The notes below the pieces were generated by a model that was not told the origin of the DNA, did not search any database, and saw only the letters and a list, made by a program, of their open reading frames with translations. Positions 1 through 9,032 of a stretch of 64,000 bases of DNA are shown one piece after another. The translations under genes and the position numbers were made by a program. Source of the stretch: Gammaproteobacteria bacterium (GTDB taxonomy: Bacteria > Pseudomonadota > Gammaproteobacteria > Burkholderiales > Burkholderiaceae_B); NCBI GenBank assembly GCA_030832095.1, contig JAURJT010000035.1, forward strand, positions 62,001-126,000, written 5' to 3'. Positions within the stretch are counted from its first letter, which is position 1. Every line of letters starts with the position of its first letter.

Positions 1-305
1 AGCTCTTGGATATGGCCTTGGCGCTAGTACTAAAGCCCAAAGTGCTTTTGCTAGACGAACCCGTGGCTGGCATGGGCCCTGAAGAACGAGAGCAAATGAT
101 CGAGACCGTTTATGGTCTTTGGAAAAAAGGTGGATTAACTGTCGTGCTGATCGAGCATGACATGGAGATCGTCTTTAGGGTCTCGCAACATATCCACGTT
201 TTATCGTACGGCAAGCTCTTGGCTGAGGGTAGCCCAGAGCAAATCCGAAACAATCCGGCCGTCATTGAGGCCTACTTGGGTAAACCCCGCGAGGAGCACG
301 CATGA
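1..305 (+). CDS. Branched-chain amino-acid type ABC transporter ATP-binding protein, LivG-like (3' part)
   Basis: Only the last ~100 codons are in the window; the frame is open from base 3 and the start lies upstream. The visible part has the Walker B segment LLLDEPVAGMGPEE, with the AGM/GPEE signature usual for LivG subunits, and the switch histidine in VLIEHDME. It would power uptake of branched-chain amino acids or related amides and acids at the cytoplasmic face of the inner membrane. The stop overlaps the next ATP-binding gene as ATGA, so the two are co-transcribed and translationally coupled. The transported substrate cannot be told from an ATPase fragment. Confidence 0.88.
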   Translation, partial: LLDMALALVLKPKVLLLDEPVAGMGPEEREQMIETVYGLWKKGGLTVVLIEHDMEIVFRVSQHIHVLSYGKLLAEGSPEQIRNNPAVIEAYLGKPREEHA

Positions 306-1015
306 GCGACCACGTGCTAAAGGTGCAAGACATTGATGTCTTTTATGGCACTAGTCAGGCATTGTTCAACTTATCGTTTGAAGTCAACCGAGGCGAGACC
401 TTGGCGTTGCTTGGTCGAAACGGCGCTGGCAAAAGCACCACCATGAAGACCATCGCTGGTGTGAATCCTACAAAAAGGGGTAGCGTCGAGTTGTACGGCA
501 AGGTCATCACCGGGCGCTCTGCACATTTAATTGCCCGTGCAGGCATTGGTTATGTGCCAGAAGACCGACAGATATTTCCAGATCTCAGCGTCGACGACAA
601 TCTCACTATCGCCATCAAAAAAGGGGCGAAGGGTGAAGACGACTGGAGCCTTGAGCGCGTGTATGACACGCTGCCGCTCTTAGCCCCTCTCAAAGACCGA
701 ATGGGCGGGCAATTATCTGGCGGCGAACAACAAATGCTGACTGTCGGCCGCGCGCTGATGGGAAACCCCGATGTGTTGCTACTCGACGAGCCCAGCGAAG
801 GCCTGGCCCCCATCATGGTGCAAAAGATTGGTGACTTGATCGCCACCTTGCACAAGCTAGGCAAAACGATTGTCTTGGCCGAGCAAAACCTACACTTTTG
901 TCTGGGGCTAGCCGACCGGGCCGTGGTGATCGACAAAGGTACGGATGTCTTTTGCGGAACCATCCACGAGCTCAACGATAACGCCGATATCAAACAACGT
1001 TATCTGTCGGTTTAA
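302..1015 (+). CDS. Branched-chain amino-acid type ABC transporter ATP-binding protein, LivF-like
   Basis: Complete ATPase of 237 residues, the usual LivF length. Walker A GRNGAGKSTTMKT lies near residue 40, the ABC signature LSGGEQQML near 138, and Walker B LLLDEPSEGLAP near 158; the AEQN switch follows. LivF and LivG form the ATPase heterodimer of HAAT-family importers. The start is supported by GAGGAG six bases upstream, inside the end of the LivG-like gene. Permeases and binding protein are presumably upstream, outside the window. The SDR gene that follows 17 bp later may belong to the same transcript, suggesting a catabolic transport cluster, but the substrate is unknown. Confidence 0.9.
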   Translation: MSDHVLKVQDIDVFYGTSQALFNLSFEVNRGETLALLGRNGAGKSTTMKTIAGVNPTKRGSVELYGKVITGRSAHLIARAGIGYVPEDRQIFPDLSVDDNLTIAIKKGAKGEDDWSLERVYDTLPLLAPLKDRMGGQLSGGEQQMLTVGRALMGNPDVLLLDEPSEGLAPIMVQKIGDLIATLHKLGKTIVLAEQNLHFCLGLADRAVVIDKGTDVFCGTIHELNDNADIKQRYLSV

Positions 1016-1032
1016 CGACTTAGGGGACTGCT

Positions 1033-1788
1033 ATGCATCTTTCAAAAATGAACGCGTCACAAGCTTTTGACATGACAGGTACCCACTTGTGGATTACAGG
1101 AGCTGCTGGCGGCATCGGTAGTGCCACTGCCCGGCTGTGCAGCCAGCTTGGCGCCTCGTTGGTCTTGACGGATATCGGCCCCCTCGCCAAGCTCGAAGCG
1201 CTGGCACACACGCTCAAGGGTTCAGTCGCTGTCGAGACTTGCGACGTCACGCAACGCGACGCGGTTGAAAGTTTGGTGCATCGGCACAAGCCGTTTACCG
1301 CGTTGGCTGACACCGCAGGTATCTGCCCCTTTGAAGACGACTGGATGGCGCCAGACTGGAACGAAGCTGCTTTTATGCGCGTGATGCAGGTCAACGTCTT
1401 AGGCCCAATTAATCTTGTGCGTGCGGTGTTACCTGGCATGATGGAACGCAAGCACGGGCGTATCGCGCTCTGCGGCTCGATTGCAGGCTGGACAGGCGGC
1501 TTACGTGCCGGCCCGCATTACAGCGCCTCTAAGGGCGGCGTTCACGCTCTGGTGCGCTGGTTTGCGCAACGTGCAGCACCTCATCATGTGTGCGTGAACG
1601 GTGTGGCACCTGGGCCGATTGATACGGGCATGACCACGGGTCAAGGCTACAACGGCAGCGAGTACCCCATGCAACGGATGGGCGAACCCGAAGAGATCGC
1701 AAGCATGTTGACTTACCTGTGCTCACCCGCAGCAAGCTTTGTGTCGGGCGCCATCATGGATGTCAACGGCGGCACACAAATGCGCTAA
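1033..1788 (+). CDS. SDR-family NAD(P)-dependent oxidoreductase
   Basis: Classical short-chain dehydrogenase of 251 residues. The cofactor-binding glycine motif is TGAAGGIG near residue 22, the structural Asn is in MQVNVLG, the catalytic Ser in CGSIAGW, and the YxxxK pair in YSASKGG; the C-terminus ends in the common DVNGGTQMR. Such enzymes reduce or oxidise carbonyl/hydroxyl groups of small metabolites; FabG-like annotation is possible but the sequence does not define a substrate. It follows the LivF-like gene by 17 bp with a purine-rich AGGGG before the ATG, so it is probably the last gene of the transport operon. Confidence 0.85.
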   Translation: MHLSKMNASQAFDMTGTHLWITGAAGGIGSATARLCSQLGASLVLTDIGPLAKLEALAHTLKGSVAVETCDVTQRDAVESLVHRHKPFTALADTAGICPFEDDWMAPDWNEAAFMRVMQVNVLGPINLVRAVLPGMMERKHGRIALCGSIAGWTGGLRAGPHYSASKGGVHALVRWFAQRAAPHHVCVNGVAPGPIDTGMTTGQGYNGSEYPMQRMGEPEEIASMLTYLCSPAASFVSGAIMDVNGGTQMR

Positions 1789-1931
1789 GTGGCTGAAAGG
1801 CGCTTAGTATCAAGCGCTTAAATTCGCCCCCTCAAAGACGCGCGAATAGCTCGAGCGGCCGTGGCAAGCTTTGAGCCGGACAGCAGATTTCAATTTTGCT
1901 CTTGCATAAACGGCGGATTTAAATTAGCATA

Positions 1932-1955
1932 AAAATGTAGCAAACACTACATTTT
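1932..1955. promoter_or_regulatory. Perfect inverted repeat upstream of nadC, candidate operator
   Basis: AAAATGTAG (1932-1940) and CTACATTTT (1947-1955) are perfect 9-bp arms separated by CAAACA, in an AT-rich stretch 47 bp before the nadC start. The symmetry and the position between the SDR stop and nadC suggest a repressor operator. NAD-synthesis repressors such as NadQ or NrtR are known in proteobacteria, but I cannot match the site to a consensus. Confidence 0.5.
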
Positions 1956-2002
1956 ATGTTTGGTTTAATTTTCTTCATCCACTGCCTGCGAGGTCACCCA
2001 AT

Positions 2003-2833
2003 ATGTACGACATTTTTCAGACCGATCGTTTAATCGATCTTTGGCTGACCGAAGATATCGGCTCTTGTGATCTAACCGCACAACTCATGATTGATGAAGA
2101 TGCCGTCGGCACATTTCATATGAACGCCCGCGAGCCAATGTACATTGCCGGTATCGATGTCGCCGCACGAATTTTTACCCGTTACGATGCCACGCTCAGC
2201 GTCACCAAACTCGCCAAAGACGGCGATAAGGTTGAAAAAGGCACCAGAATTTTGACCGTATCTGGCCCCGCTCGCAGCATTGTGACTGCCGAACGCCCTG
2301 CTCTGAATATTTTGCAACGCCTATGTGGCATCGCGACTGAAACCGCCCGCTACAACGCTGAGATCGCTGGTACAGGTGCACGCTTAATCGACACCCGTAA
2401 AACCACACCAGGGCTGCGCATGCTTGAAAAGCACGCAGTTGCCTGCGGTGGTGGCCTGAATCATCGCTTAGGTTTGGATAACGGCGTCATGCTCAAAGAC
2501 AACCACATTGCGGTGGCGGGCAGTATCGGCAAAGCTGTGGCGCGCGCCAAACTCAAGTTGCCTATTCTGACCAAGATTGAAGTCGAATGCGACCGCTTTG
2601 AACAAGTTGAAGAGTCTTTAGCGGCTGGTGCCGATGTCATCATGCTCGATAACATGTCGATTGCCGACATGACTACGGCAGTTAAGTTTGTTGCAGGCCG
2701 AGCAAAAATTGAAGCCTCGGGTGGTATCAGCATCGCGACGATTCGTAACGTGGCACTGACTGGCGTGGATTACATCTCAACCAGCAAAATCACTCAAGCT
2801 GCACCTGCAGTTGATATCGGCTTAGACGAATAA
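2003..2833 (+). CDS. nadC: Nicotinate-nucleotide diphosphorylase (carboxylating), quinolinate phosphoribosyltransferase
   Basis: Converts quinolinate and PRPP to nicotinate mononucleotide, CO2 and PPi in de novo NAD synthesis in the cytosol. The 276-residue length is normal for NadC. The hallmark active-site stretch RKTTPGLRMLEKHAV, followed by GGGLNHRLGL and KDNHI, starts near residue 133; IEVEC and the phosphate-binding EASGGI segment follow. GAGG ten bases upstream supports the ATG. nadA and nadB are not adjacent. Downstream, 11 bp away, is a gene fusion with a PRPP-forming kinase domain, which would supply NadC's co-substrate. An inverted repeat upstream may be its operator. Confidence 0.96.
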   Translation: MYDIFQTDRLIDLWLTEDIGSCDLTAQLMIDEDAVGTFHMNAREPMYIAGIDVAARIFTRYDATLSVTKLAKDGDKVEKGTRILTVSGPARSIVTAERPALNILQRLCGIATETARYNAEIAGTGARLIDTRKTTPGLRMLEKHAVACGGGLNHRLGLDNGVMLKDNHIAVAGSIGKAVARAKLKLPILTKIEVECDRFEQVEESLAAGADVIMLDNMSIADMTTAVKFVAGRAKIEASGGISIATIRNVALTGVDYISTSKITQAAPAVDIGLDE

Positions 2834-2844
2834 GCAGGCGTTGC

Positions 2845-4620
2845 ATGGCAAGCGGCAACTTCTTTTTTGTTGTCGGCCCCAGTGGGGCTGGCAAAGATAG
2901 CCTGATTGATGGGGCGCGGCAGCAGCTCGACCCCGCTCAGTTCATTTTTGCCAAACGCACCATCACACGACCAGCGGACTCGGGTGGTGAAGCCCACCAA
3001 ACATGCACGCAGCCTGAGTTCGCCCAGCTTGAACGGGAAGGTAAGTTTTTAATCACCTGGCAAGCACATAACCTCTCGTATGGTCTGCCAAGCGTTCTGC
3101 TTGATGCCCTAGCTACAGGGCAACACATCATTGCAAATGGCTCGCGCGCAATGGTGGCTGAGCTCAACGCACGCGTCCCACATTTAGTCGTAGTTGAAAT
3201 CGGCGCACCGACTGAGATTCTGGCGCAGCGACTCGCGCAGCGTGGCCGTGAATCTGCGGGTGATGTTGCTAAACGCTTGGCTCGCAAAACTGAGCCTTAT
3301 CCTGAAGGCACACGCGTACTGCGCGTCACCAACGACCAAACGCCTGCGATCGGTGTGAGCCGCTTTTTAGCGGCGCTCTTTACACAGCTCGGGCAAACTC
3401 CTGCACCTCTGGCTTCGTTGTATAAAAAAATTGCAGGGTTTGCGCTCAGTGAAACAGAATACCGGCCCCTGCTAGCCTCGATTCACCAAAAGAAGTTTTC
3501 TGGAGCCGAGCTCGAAGCCTTTTTAATTGCCTGCACAGAGTTTTTATCAGACGATGAACTCATCGCGATGGCGCGTTGCCGTAGCGAACTCATGCCTCGC
3601 ATTTCTTGGGGCCGTGACATGGTGGTCGATAAGCATTCGCTTGGCGGCATACCTGGCAGTCGTGTCACGATGGTGGTGATTCCGATTGTGGCGGCACACG
3701 GGTTACTCATCCCCAAAACATCATCGCGTGCCATCACCTCGGCGGCTGGCAGCGCCGATGCAATGGAGGTTCTTGCAAAAGTCGACCTAACCCCTGAGCA
3801 ACTTAAACAGTGTGTGGCGCAGACCAATGCCTGCATCGCCTGGAACGGCAAGCTAAATCATTCGGTCATTGATGACGTGATGAATGCGATCACTCGCCCC
3901 TTGGCACTTGATACACGACGCTGGTCGGTAGCTTCGATTTTGTCAAAGAAATATTCAGCTGGCGCGACGCACGTTGTGATTGATATTCCGTATTCAAGTG
4001 GTGGCAAGGTCAAAACTCTACCTGCGGCAGAAGAACTTGCTAGACTCTTTGAAATGGTGGGTGCGGCCTTAGGACTCGTCGTCAAGGCGTTTGCGACAGA
4101 TGGCCACGCACCGATCGGACGTGGGATCGGCCCCGCGCTCGAGGCGCGCGATGTGTTGCAGGTGCTTGACCGCGACCCGCTAGCGCCTAGCGATTTACTA
4201 GAGAAGTCACTGTTTTTTGCTAGCCAGATCCTAGCACTTGACCCAGCGGTCGGCAGCGTTGCCAACGGCCGGGCCCGCGCACTCGAACTGCTGAACAGTG
4301 GTGCTGCAAGCACCACCATGCAAGCAATCATTGCAGCTCAAGGTGCTCAGCCACGACTCGCTTGGTCAGGCGTGCTGAAACACGAAGTTCGTGCACAATA
4401 CAGTGGTCGCGTACAGGCCATTGATGGTTTTGTCATTTCAGGGCTTGGGCGTTGCGCCGGTGCCCCTGCAGACCAACTCGCTGGCGTTGATCTGGCGTGT
4501 GGTTTGGATGCAGAAGTCAGTGCCGGAGATTTACTCTATGTCTTGCAAGCGAGTGATCAAGAAAAACTCGCGCAAGCGGTTGCGCTTGCGCAGAGTGACT
4601 GCGGCTACCGTCTGAGCTGA
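2845..4620 (+). CDS. Fusion: ribose 1,5-bisphosphokinase (PhnN) + thymidine/AMP phosphorylase-like domain
   Basis: A 591-residue two-domain protein. Residues ~1-182 are a full PhnN kinase: P-loop GPSGAGKDSL (11-20), ITRPA, WQAHNLSYG, NGSR and AQRLAQRGRE, all typical of the enzyme that phosphorylates ribose 1,5-bisphosphate (R15P) to PRPP. Residues ~193-591 are a pyrimidine-nucleoside-phosphorylase fold with VDKHSLGGIPGSR (261-273) and KTSSRAITSAAGSADAMEV (291-309). These forms match the archaeal AMP/NMP phosphorylase branch rather than E. coli DeoA, and NMP phosphorylases release R15P. The phosphorylase lacks the N-terminal domain of archaeal homologues; PhnN stands in its place. Inference: NMP + Pi gives base + R15P, then R15P + ATP gives PRPP, in one polypeptide. 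It sits 11 bp after nadC, a PRPP user. No phosphonate genes are nearby. Residue S303 stands where Thr is usual in the family signature. Confidence 0.87.
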   Translation: MASGNFFFVVGPSGAGKDSLIDGARQQLDPAQFIFAKRTITRPADSGGEAHQTCTQPEFAQLEREGKFLITWQAHNLSYGLPSVLLDALATGQHIIANGSRAMVAELNARVPHLVVVEIGAPTEILAQRLAQRGRESAGDVAKRLARKTEPYPEGTRVLRVTNDQTPAIGVSRFLAALFTQLGQTPAPLASLYKKIAGFALSETEYRPLLASIHQKKFSGAELEAFLIACTEFLSDDELIAMARCRSELMPRISWGRDMVVDKHSLGGIPGSRVTMVVIPIVAAHGLLIPKTSSRAITSAAGSADAMEVLAKVDLTPEQLKQCVAQTNACIAWNGKLNHSVIDDVMNAITRPLALDTRRWSVASILSKKYSAGATHVVIDIPYSSGGKVKTLPAAEELARLFEMVGAALGLVVKAFATDGHAPIGRGIGPALEARDVLQVLDRDPLAPSDLLEKSLFFASQILALDPAVGSVANGRARALELLNSGAASTTMQAIIAAQGAQPRLAWSGVLKHEVRAQYSGRVQAIDGFVISGLGRCAGAPADQLAGVDLACGLDAEVSAGDLLYVLQASDQEKLAQAVALAQSDCGYRLS

Positions 4621-4699
4621 TAAGAAAACATAGCCTCAATCGGCTGATCAGACAATGCTGAACTCGCCGACTAATGCGATGACGCTGACATCGGCCGAT

Positions 4700-6370
4700 T
4701 TACTCGCCAAATCCCTTAGACACAATCACTTCAACCAAATTCGGCACACCACTGGCCATTGCGGCCTTCAGCACCGCCGATAAGTGCGCTGGGTCTGTCA
4801 CGGTTTGCGATGACATCCCCATGTTTTTTGCTAAGCCTGCAAAATCGATCGGTGGATCATTCATATCCATTGCAACGAACGCATCGGTGCCGCGCATCGC
4901 AAGTAGTCGTTCTTTAATAATGCGATAGCTACGATTATTGATGATGACGTAAGTGATCGGCAAGCGTAGGTGCGCAGCGGTCCAGAGCGACTGGATACTG
5001 TACATGGCGCTACCGTCACCAATAGTGGCCACAATCGGGCGACCCGGTTGCGCCAGGCTCACACCCACAGCACCTGCCATGCCAAACCCCAAACCGCCAC
5101 TCGCCAGGCCGTAATACGCCTTAGGATTATCCATCGGTAGTGTCGCAGCAATCGCTGGCGAGGCCGTCAGGGTTTCATCCACAACGATTGCATCTTTAGG
5201 CAAAACAGCCACCAATTGACTCACCAAATAACGCTGATCAATGGGGTTCGCTGTTGCTGCGGCTGAAAACTCTGCGTGCGCTTTGTCACGCTTGGCTGAC
5301 CAGTTATTGGCGCTCAAGGCTTTCACGCGTGCGCTTGCTGCCTTCGCGTAGTCGGCGCTGCGCGCTGCGCGCAACACCGGCAGCAACGCCAGTAATGTTT
5401 CTTTGACATCTGCACGTACGGCAGTTTCTGTTGAATAGTTTTTACCGAGTTCCCACTCGCGCTCGGTGATGTGCATCACTGGCATTTCAGGCGGCAAGGG
5501 CTCGACCGTGCTCATGGGCGACATGCGCAGCAGATCGGCGCCGAGGCACAACAAGAAGTCGTACTGCTCAAGAATCGAACGTACTTTTTTCTGGTTGCGC
5601 GACAAATCACCCATACAAGTTGGGTGCGAGGTTGGATAACGCGCGTTATAACCAACAGACTCTTGGTACACGGCAGCACCGAGCAACTCAGCAAGTTCGC
5701 AAGCCTCGTTAAAAATACCGGCGTTTGCGATTTCACGACCCGCAACAATCACAGGATTTTTTGCAGCTAGCAAACGTTCGGCCAGCGCCTTGAGCGAGGC
5801 ATCGCCCGGACGCACCGCTGCGTCAATCACCGTTGGGAAACCAAATTCAATTTCGGTTTCTTCGTCGAGCACCGAGCCTGGCAAACTAATAAACACCGGG
5901 CCCATCGGCGGCGTGCGAGCAATCTTGGCAGCGCGACGCACAATACGCGGCAAGTCTTCAAGTCGGGTCACTTCAAAGGCCCACTTCACCAACGGCGCGA
6001 CCATCGGCACCAGCGGTTCGTACAACAAAGGCTCTTGCAGACCATAGCCCACTTCATACTGACCCGCCGTAATGATGATGGGCGAGCCCGAGAACTTAGC
6101 CGAATAGATCGCCCCCATCGCGTGACCCAAGCCCGGCGCGCAATGCAAGTTACAGGCAACGAGTTTTTGTGATGCGCGCGCAAAGCCATCTGCCATCCCA
6201 ACCACAATCGACTCTTGCAACCCCAACACATACTTCAACTCAGGAAACTGTGGCACCGCCTCCATGATGGCAAGCTCGGTTGTCCCGGGGTTGCCAAACA
6301 TATGGGTGACGCCCTCATCGAGCAACAATTTGATGAAGGCCTGACGACCAGTAAGTTTTTGCATTGCCAT
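4700..6370 (-). CDS. ThDP-dependent enzyme, benzoylformate-decarboxylase-like
   Basis: 556 residues with the three-domain layout of ThDP decarboxylases. The N-terminal Pyr domain has GNPGTTE and the catalytic Glu in LQES, and NLHCAPGLGHAMG near residue 76 resembles the His70 region of benzoylformate decarboxylase (MdlC). The C-terminal PP domain has the ThDP motif GDGSAMYSIQSLW ending in INN. The position of the second MdlC catalytic histidine (RYH in the Pseudomonas enzyme) reads RMS here, so the substrate or reaction may differ. It is the last gene of a minus-strand series after a tricarboxylate-type transporter and a hydroxyacid dehydrogenase. Likely role: cytosolic decarboxylation of a 2-oxo acid. 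The start could also be the ATG two codons later. Confidence 0.82.
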   Translation of the reverse strand: MAMQKLTGRQAFIKLLLDEGVTHMFGNPGTTELAIMEAVPQFPELKYVLGLQESIVVGMADGFARASQKLVACNLHCAPGLGHAMGAIYSAKFSGSPIIITAGQYEVGYGLQEPLLYEPLVPMVAPLVKWAFEVTRLEDLPRIVRRAAKIARTPPMGPVFISLPGSVLDEETEIEFGFPTVIDAAVRPGDASLKALAERLLAAKNPVIVAGREIANAGIFNEACELAELLGAAVYQESVGYNARYPTSHPTCMGDLSRNQKKVRSILEQYDFLLCLGADLLRMSPMSTVEPLPPEMPVMHITEREWELGKNYSTETAVRADVKETLLALLPVLRAARSADYAKAASARVKALSANNWSAKRDKAHAEFSAAATANPIDQRYLVSQLVAVLPKDAIVVDETLTASPAIAATLPMDNPKAYYGLASGGLGFGMAGAVGVSLAQPGRPIVATIGDGSAMYSIQSLWTAAHLRLPITYVIINNRSYRIIKERLLAMRGTDAFVAMDMNDPPIDFAGLAKNMGMSSQTVTDPAHLSAVLKAAMASGVPNLVEVIVSKGFGE

Positions 6371-6524
6371 GGATCAATCTCTGTCTGTGTGGGTTGAAAA
6401 CTTAAAGCGCTTTTGCAGGGCAGGCGTTCGAAGAAAGTATCGAAGCGCCGACGCTGTCAATTTAGATTTAACGATCACCAGCAACCAGCGCGACTGGGCG
6501 CTAGATACTGGGTACAGTATGAAC

Positions 6525-7532
6525 TTACGGCTTTAAACGACCCGTTTGAATATAAAAATCGCGCTCTTTCATCGCTGCGGCTTGAATGTCAGCTGCAATA
6601 TTGGTCGACTTAGCAAAACTGGCATCCGAATAGGCCCCTAAGCGTCGAAACTCAGCCATCATCTCAGGATTTTGCAAGGCGGTTTGAATCATTGCCGACA
6701 AGTATGCCTTGCGGTCTGCAGGAGTGCCTTTAGGCACCACCGCAAAACGCATAATGTTCCAGACGAATTGCTTCGTACCAAAGATCTCGTTAAACGTCGG
6801 AACGTCTTTCATGTTGAAGACACGCTCTGCGCTTGCAACCGCGATCGGCACCAATTGCTTGGCCTGTAAGTAACTTTCAAATTCGCCGTAAAAGCCTTGC
6901 GCGACATCAACGTTACCGCCAATCAAGGCGACGATTCCAGGCTTACCGCCCTGAAACGGTACGCGTAAGAATTTGGCCCCAGTCTGTGCTTCGAGCTGAT
7001 CCAAGAGGTATTCCCACATCGACCCTGGCACCACTGCCGCGCGCACTGTACCTGGTTTATCTTTTGCAGCCTGAAGGATTTCTTTGGCAGTCTTGCCCTT
7101 AAAAGGGCCCTCTGTACCAGCCACCCAAGCTAAAGCGTCGCTATTAATGTAGGCAATTGACTCAACATCGGCGAGCGACCATTTGCCGGGCGCACGCAAA
7201 ATCGCATCGCCCCAGAAATTACTCGCTAAGATCCCAACCGTATAGCCGTCAGGCTTTGCCTGGGTTGCCAGATACGAGTGCCCAACCATGCCAGCACCGC
7301 CAGCACGGTTATTGACCAAGACCTTGTCGCCGCTCGCTTTTTCAACAAACTTCGCCAAGATACGTGCAGTCAAATCCATGCCACCGCCAGCCGGATACAC
7401 CACGGTGTATTCGATCGGCTGATCCGGAAATCCTTTGGGCTTGAGTTTTGCCAGCGCCGGATCCGTTTGTGCGAAGGCACCAAAACTAAGTGCTGCCAGT
7501 AGGCCAGCGAGTACTGTTGAGATCGTTTTCAT
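6525..7532 (-). CDS. Tripartite tricarboxylate transporter substrate-binding protein (Bug family)
   Basis: Periplasmic receptor of a TctC/Bug-type TTT transporter, 335 residues. A Sec signal peptide covers the first ~21 residues (hydrophobic VLAGLLAALSFGAFA, then a cleavage site before QTD). The mature part has the Bug hallmark PIEYTVVYPAGGGMDLTAR and the VNNRAGGAG segment near residue 78. The start ATG abuts the TAA of the permease gene, with GGAG inside the permease end, so translation is coupled. It delivers a carboxylate to the TctA/TctB membrane pair encoded just upstream; the ligand is probably the acid handled by the flanking dehydrogenase and ThDP enzyme. Confidence 0.92.
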   Translation of the reverse strand: MKTISTVLAGLLAALSFGAFAQTDPALAKLKPKGFPDQPIEYTVVYPAGGGMDLTARILAKFVEKASGDKVLVNNRAGGAGMVGHSYLATQAKPDGYTVGILASNFWGDAILRAPGKWSLADVESIAYINSDALAWVAGTEGPFKGKTAKEILQAAKDKPGTVRAAVVPGSMWEYLLDQLEAQTGAKFLRVPFQGGKPGIVALIGGNVDVAQGFYGEFESYLQAKQLVPIAVASAERVFNMKDVPTFNEIFGTKQFVWNIMRFAVVPKGTPADRKAYLSAMIQTALQNPEMMAEFRRLGAYSDASFAKSTNIAADIQAAAMKERDFYIQTGRLKP

Positions 7533-9032
7533 TTATAAGTCTCCGTGAGGTTGTTTCGACTTGCGTTTCAAAAATACCAAGGCGGCCAAAATTAAGCTGC
7601 CAACAATCAACACCGCCGCGATCGGTCGGTGGGCAAAAATCATCAAACCATCGGGCGACATCACCATTGACTGCCGCAACGATTGCTCGAGCATCGGCGC
7701 CAGCACAAAGGCGATTAAGAACGGCGAAAACTCGTATTGCAGCTTGCGTAAAACATAGCCCACAATTCCGAAGCCAATCATCACCCACAAATCAAAGATA
7801 TTTTTGTTGGCCGAATAGGTGCCCACAATCGACAACAACAAAATCAACGGAAACAACACCCGATAAGGGATGCGCAGACACTGCACCCACAAACCCACCA
7901 ACGGTAAGTTTAGTAGCAACAAGAATACATTGCCAACGTACAGGCTGGCGACTACGCCCCAAAACAAGTCAGGGCGTTGCGTAATAAACATGGGGCCCGG
8001 CTGCACGCCTTGCATCACCAAGGCGCCCAGCAATAAGGCTGTGACGGCATTGCCGGGGATGCCCAGCGTAAACAGGGGAATCATGCCGCCCGACACGGCA
8101 GCGTTGTTGGCCGCTTCGGGGCCCGCCACGCCTTCGATTGCCCCCTTGCCAAAACGCTCGGGGTCTTTTGCGATTCGGCGCTCAAGCGTATACGACACAA
8201 ACGAGGCAGTCACGGGCCCGCCACCTGGCACGAGCCCCAGAAAAAATCCTAAGAAACTACCTCGCATCATGGGTTTCCACGAGGCCTTCCAGTCGGCGAA
8301 CGTAGGCCAAAGGCCTTTAATTTTTTCAGCGAGCATCTGATTTTTTACGATCGTTTCGCAATTCATCAGGATTTCAGATACGCCGTATAAACCGATCACC
8401 ACAGACAAAATCTCAATGCCTGCAGACAGATTGACCGTGCCCAGGGTAAAGCGATCTTGCCCGTTCACGATATCCATGCCAACAATTGCGGCCAAAAACC
8501 CGAGCGCAATCATCAACACGCCTTTGAGTGTTGAGCCACCAATCATATAAAGCGTACACACCAGGCCCAACACCATCAACGCAAAATTTTCAGGTGGGCC
8601 AAATTTAAGCGCAACGGAGGCCAGCAAGGGCGAAAAAAATGTCAGGGCCACCAAAGATAAGGTACCAGCCACAAACGAGCTAATCGCGGCCATCCCCAGG
8701 GCTGCGCCGGCTCGACCTTGCTTGGCCATCGCGTGCCCATCTAAGGCCGTTACCACTGAAGCCGCCTCGCCCGGGATATTCACCAAAATCGAGGTGGTCG
8801 AGCCGCCGTACATCGCGCCATAAAAAATGGCGGCAAGCATACCGAGCCCTGCAACGGCAGATAACTGAAACGTGACCGGAAGCAACAAGGCCAAGGCGGC
8901 CAACGGGCCAATTCCGGGCAAAACGCCGACGAGTGTGCCCACAATGCTACCCAGCAAGCAGAAATAAAGATTTTCGGCAGTAAACAACACCGAAAACCCC
9001 ATCATCAAGCCATTGATCGCGTCCATCACCAC
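7533..9032 (-). CDS. Tripartite tricarboxylate transporter large permease, TctA family
   Basis: 499 residues, the standard size of the 12-TM TctA subunit. The family motif GVLPGIGPLAALALLLP is near residue 39 and its repeat GLVPGGGPVTASF near 263; the first half also carries YGGSTTSILVNIPGE, a typical TctA loop. The protein is almost entirely hydrophobic. It overlaps the TctB-like gene by 7 bp upstream and touches the receptor gene downstream, so all three subunits come from one message. With TctB and the Bug receptor it imports a carboxylate by secondary transport across the inner membrane. Confidence 0.95.
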   Translation of the reverse strand: MVMDAINGLMMGFSVLFTAENLYFCLLGSIVGTLVGVLPGIGPLAALALLLPVTFQLSAVAGLGMLAAIFYGAMYGGSTTSILVNIPGEAASVVTALDGHAMAKQGRAGAALGMAAISSFVAGTLSLVALTFFSPLLASVALKFGPPENFALMVLGLVCTLYMIGGSTLKGVLMIALGFLAAIVGMDIVNGQDRFTLGTVNLSAGIEILSVVIGLYGVSEILMNCETIVKNQMLAEKIKGLWPTFADWKASWKPMMRGSFLGFFLGLVPGGGPVTASFVSYTLERRIAKDPERFGKGAIEGVAGPEAANNAAVSGGMIPLFTLGIPGNAVTALLLGALVMQGVQPGPMFITQRPDLFWGVVASLYVGNVFLLLLNLPLVGLWVQCLRIPYRVLFPLILLLSIVGTYSANKNIFDLWVMIGFGIVGYVLRKLQYEFSPFLIAFVLAPMLEQSLRQSMVMSPDGLMIFAHRPIAAVLIVGSLILAALVFLKRKSKQPHGDL

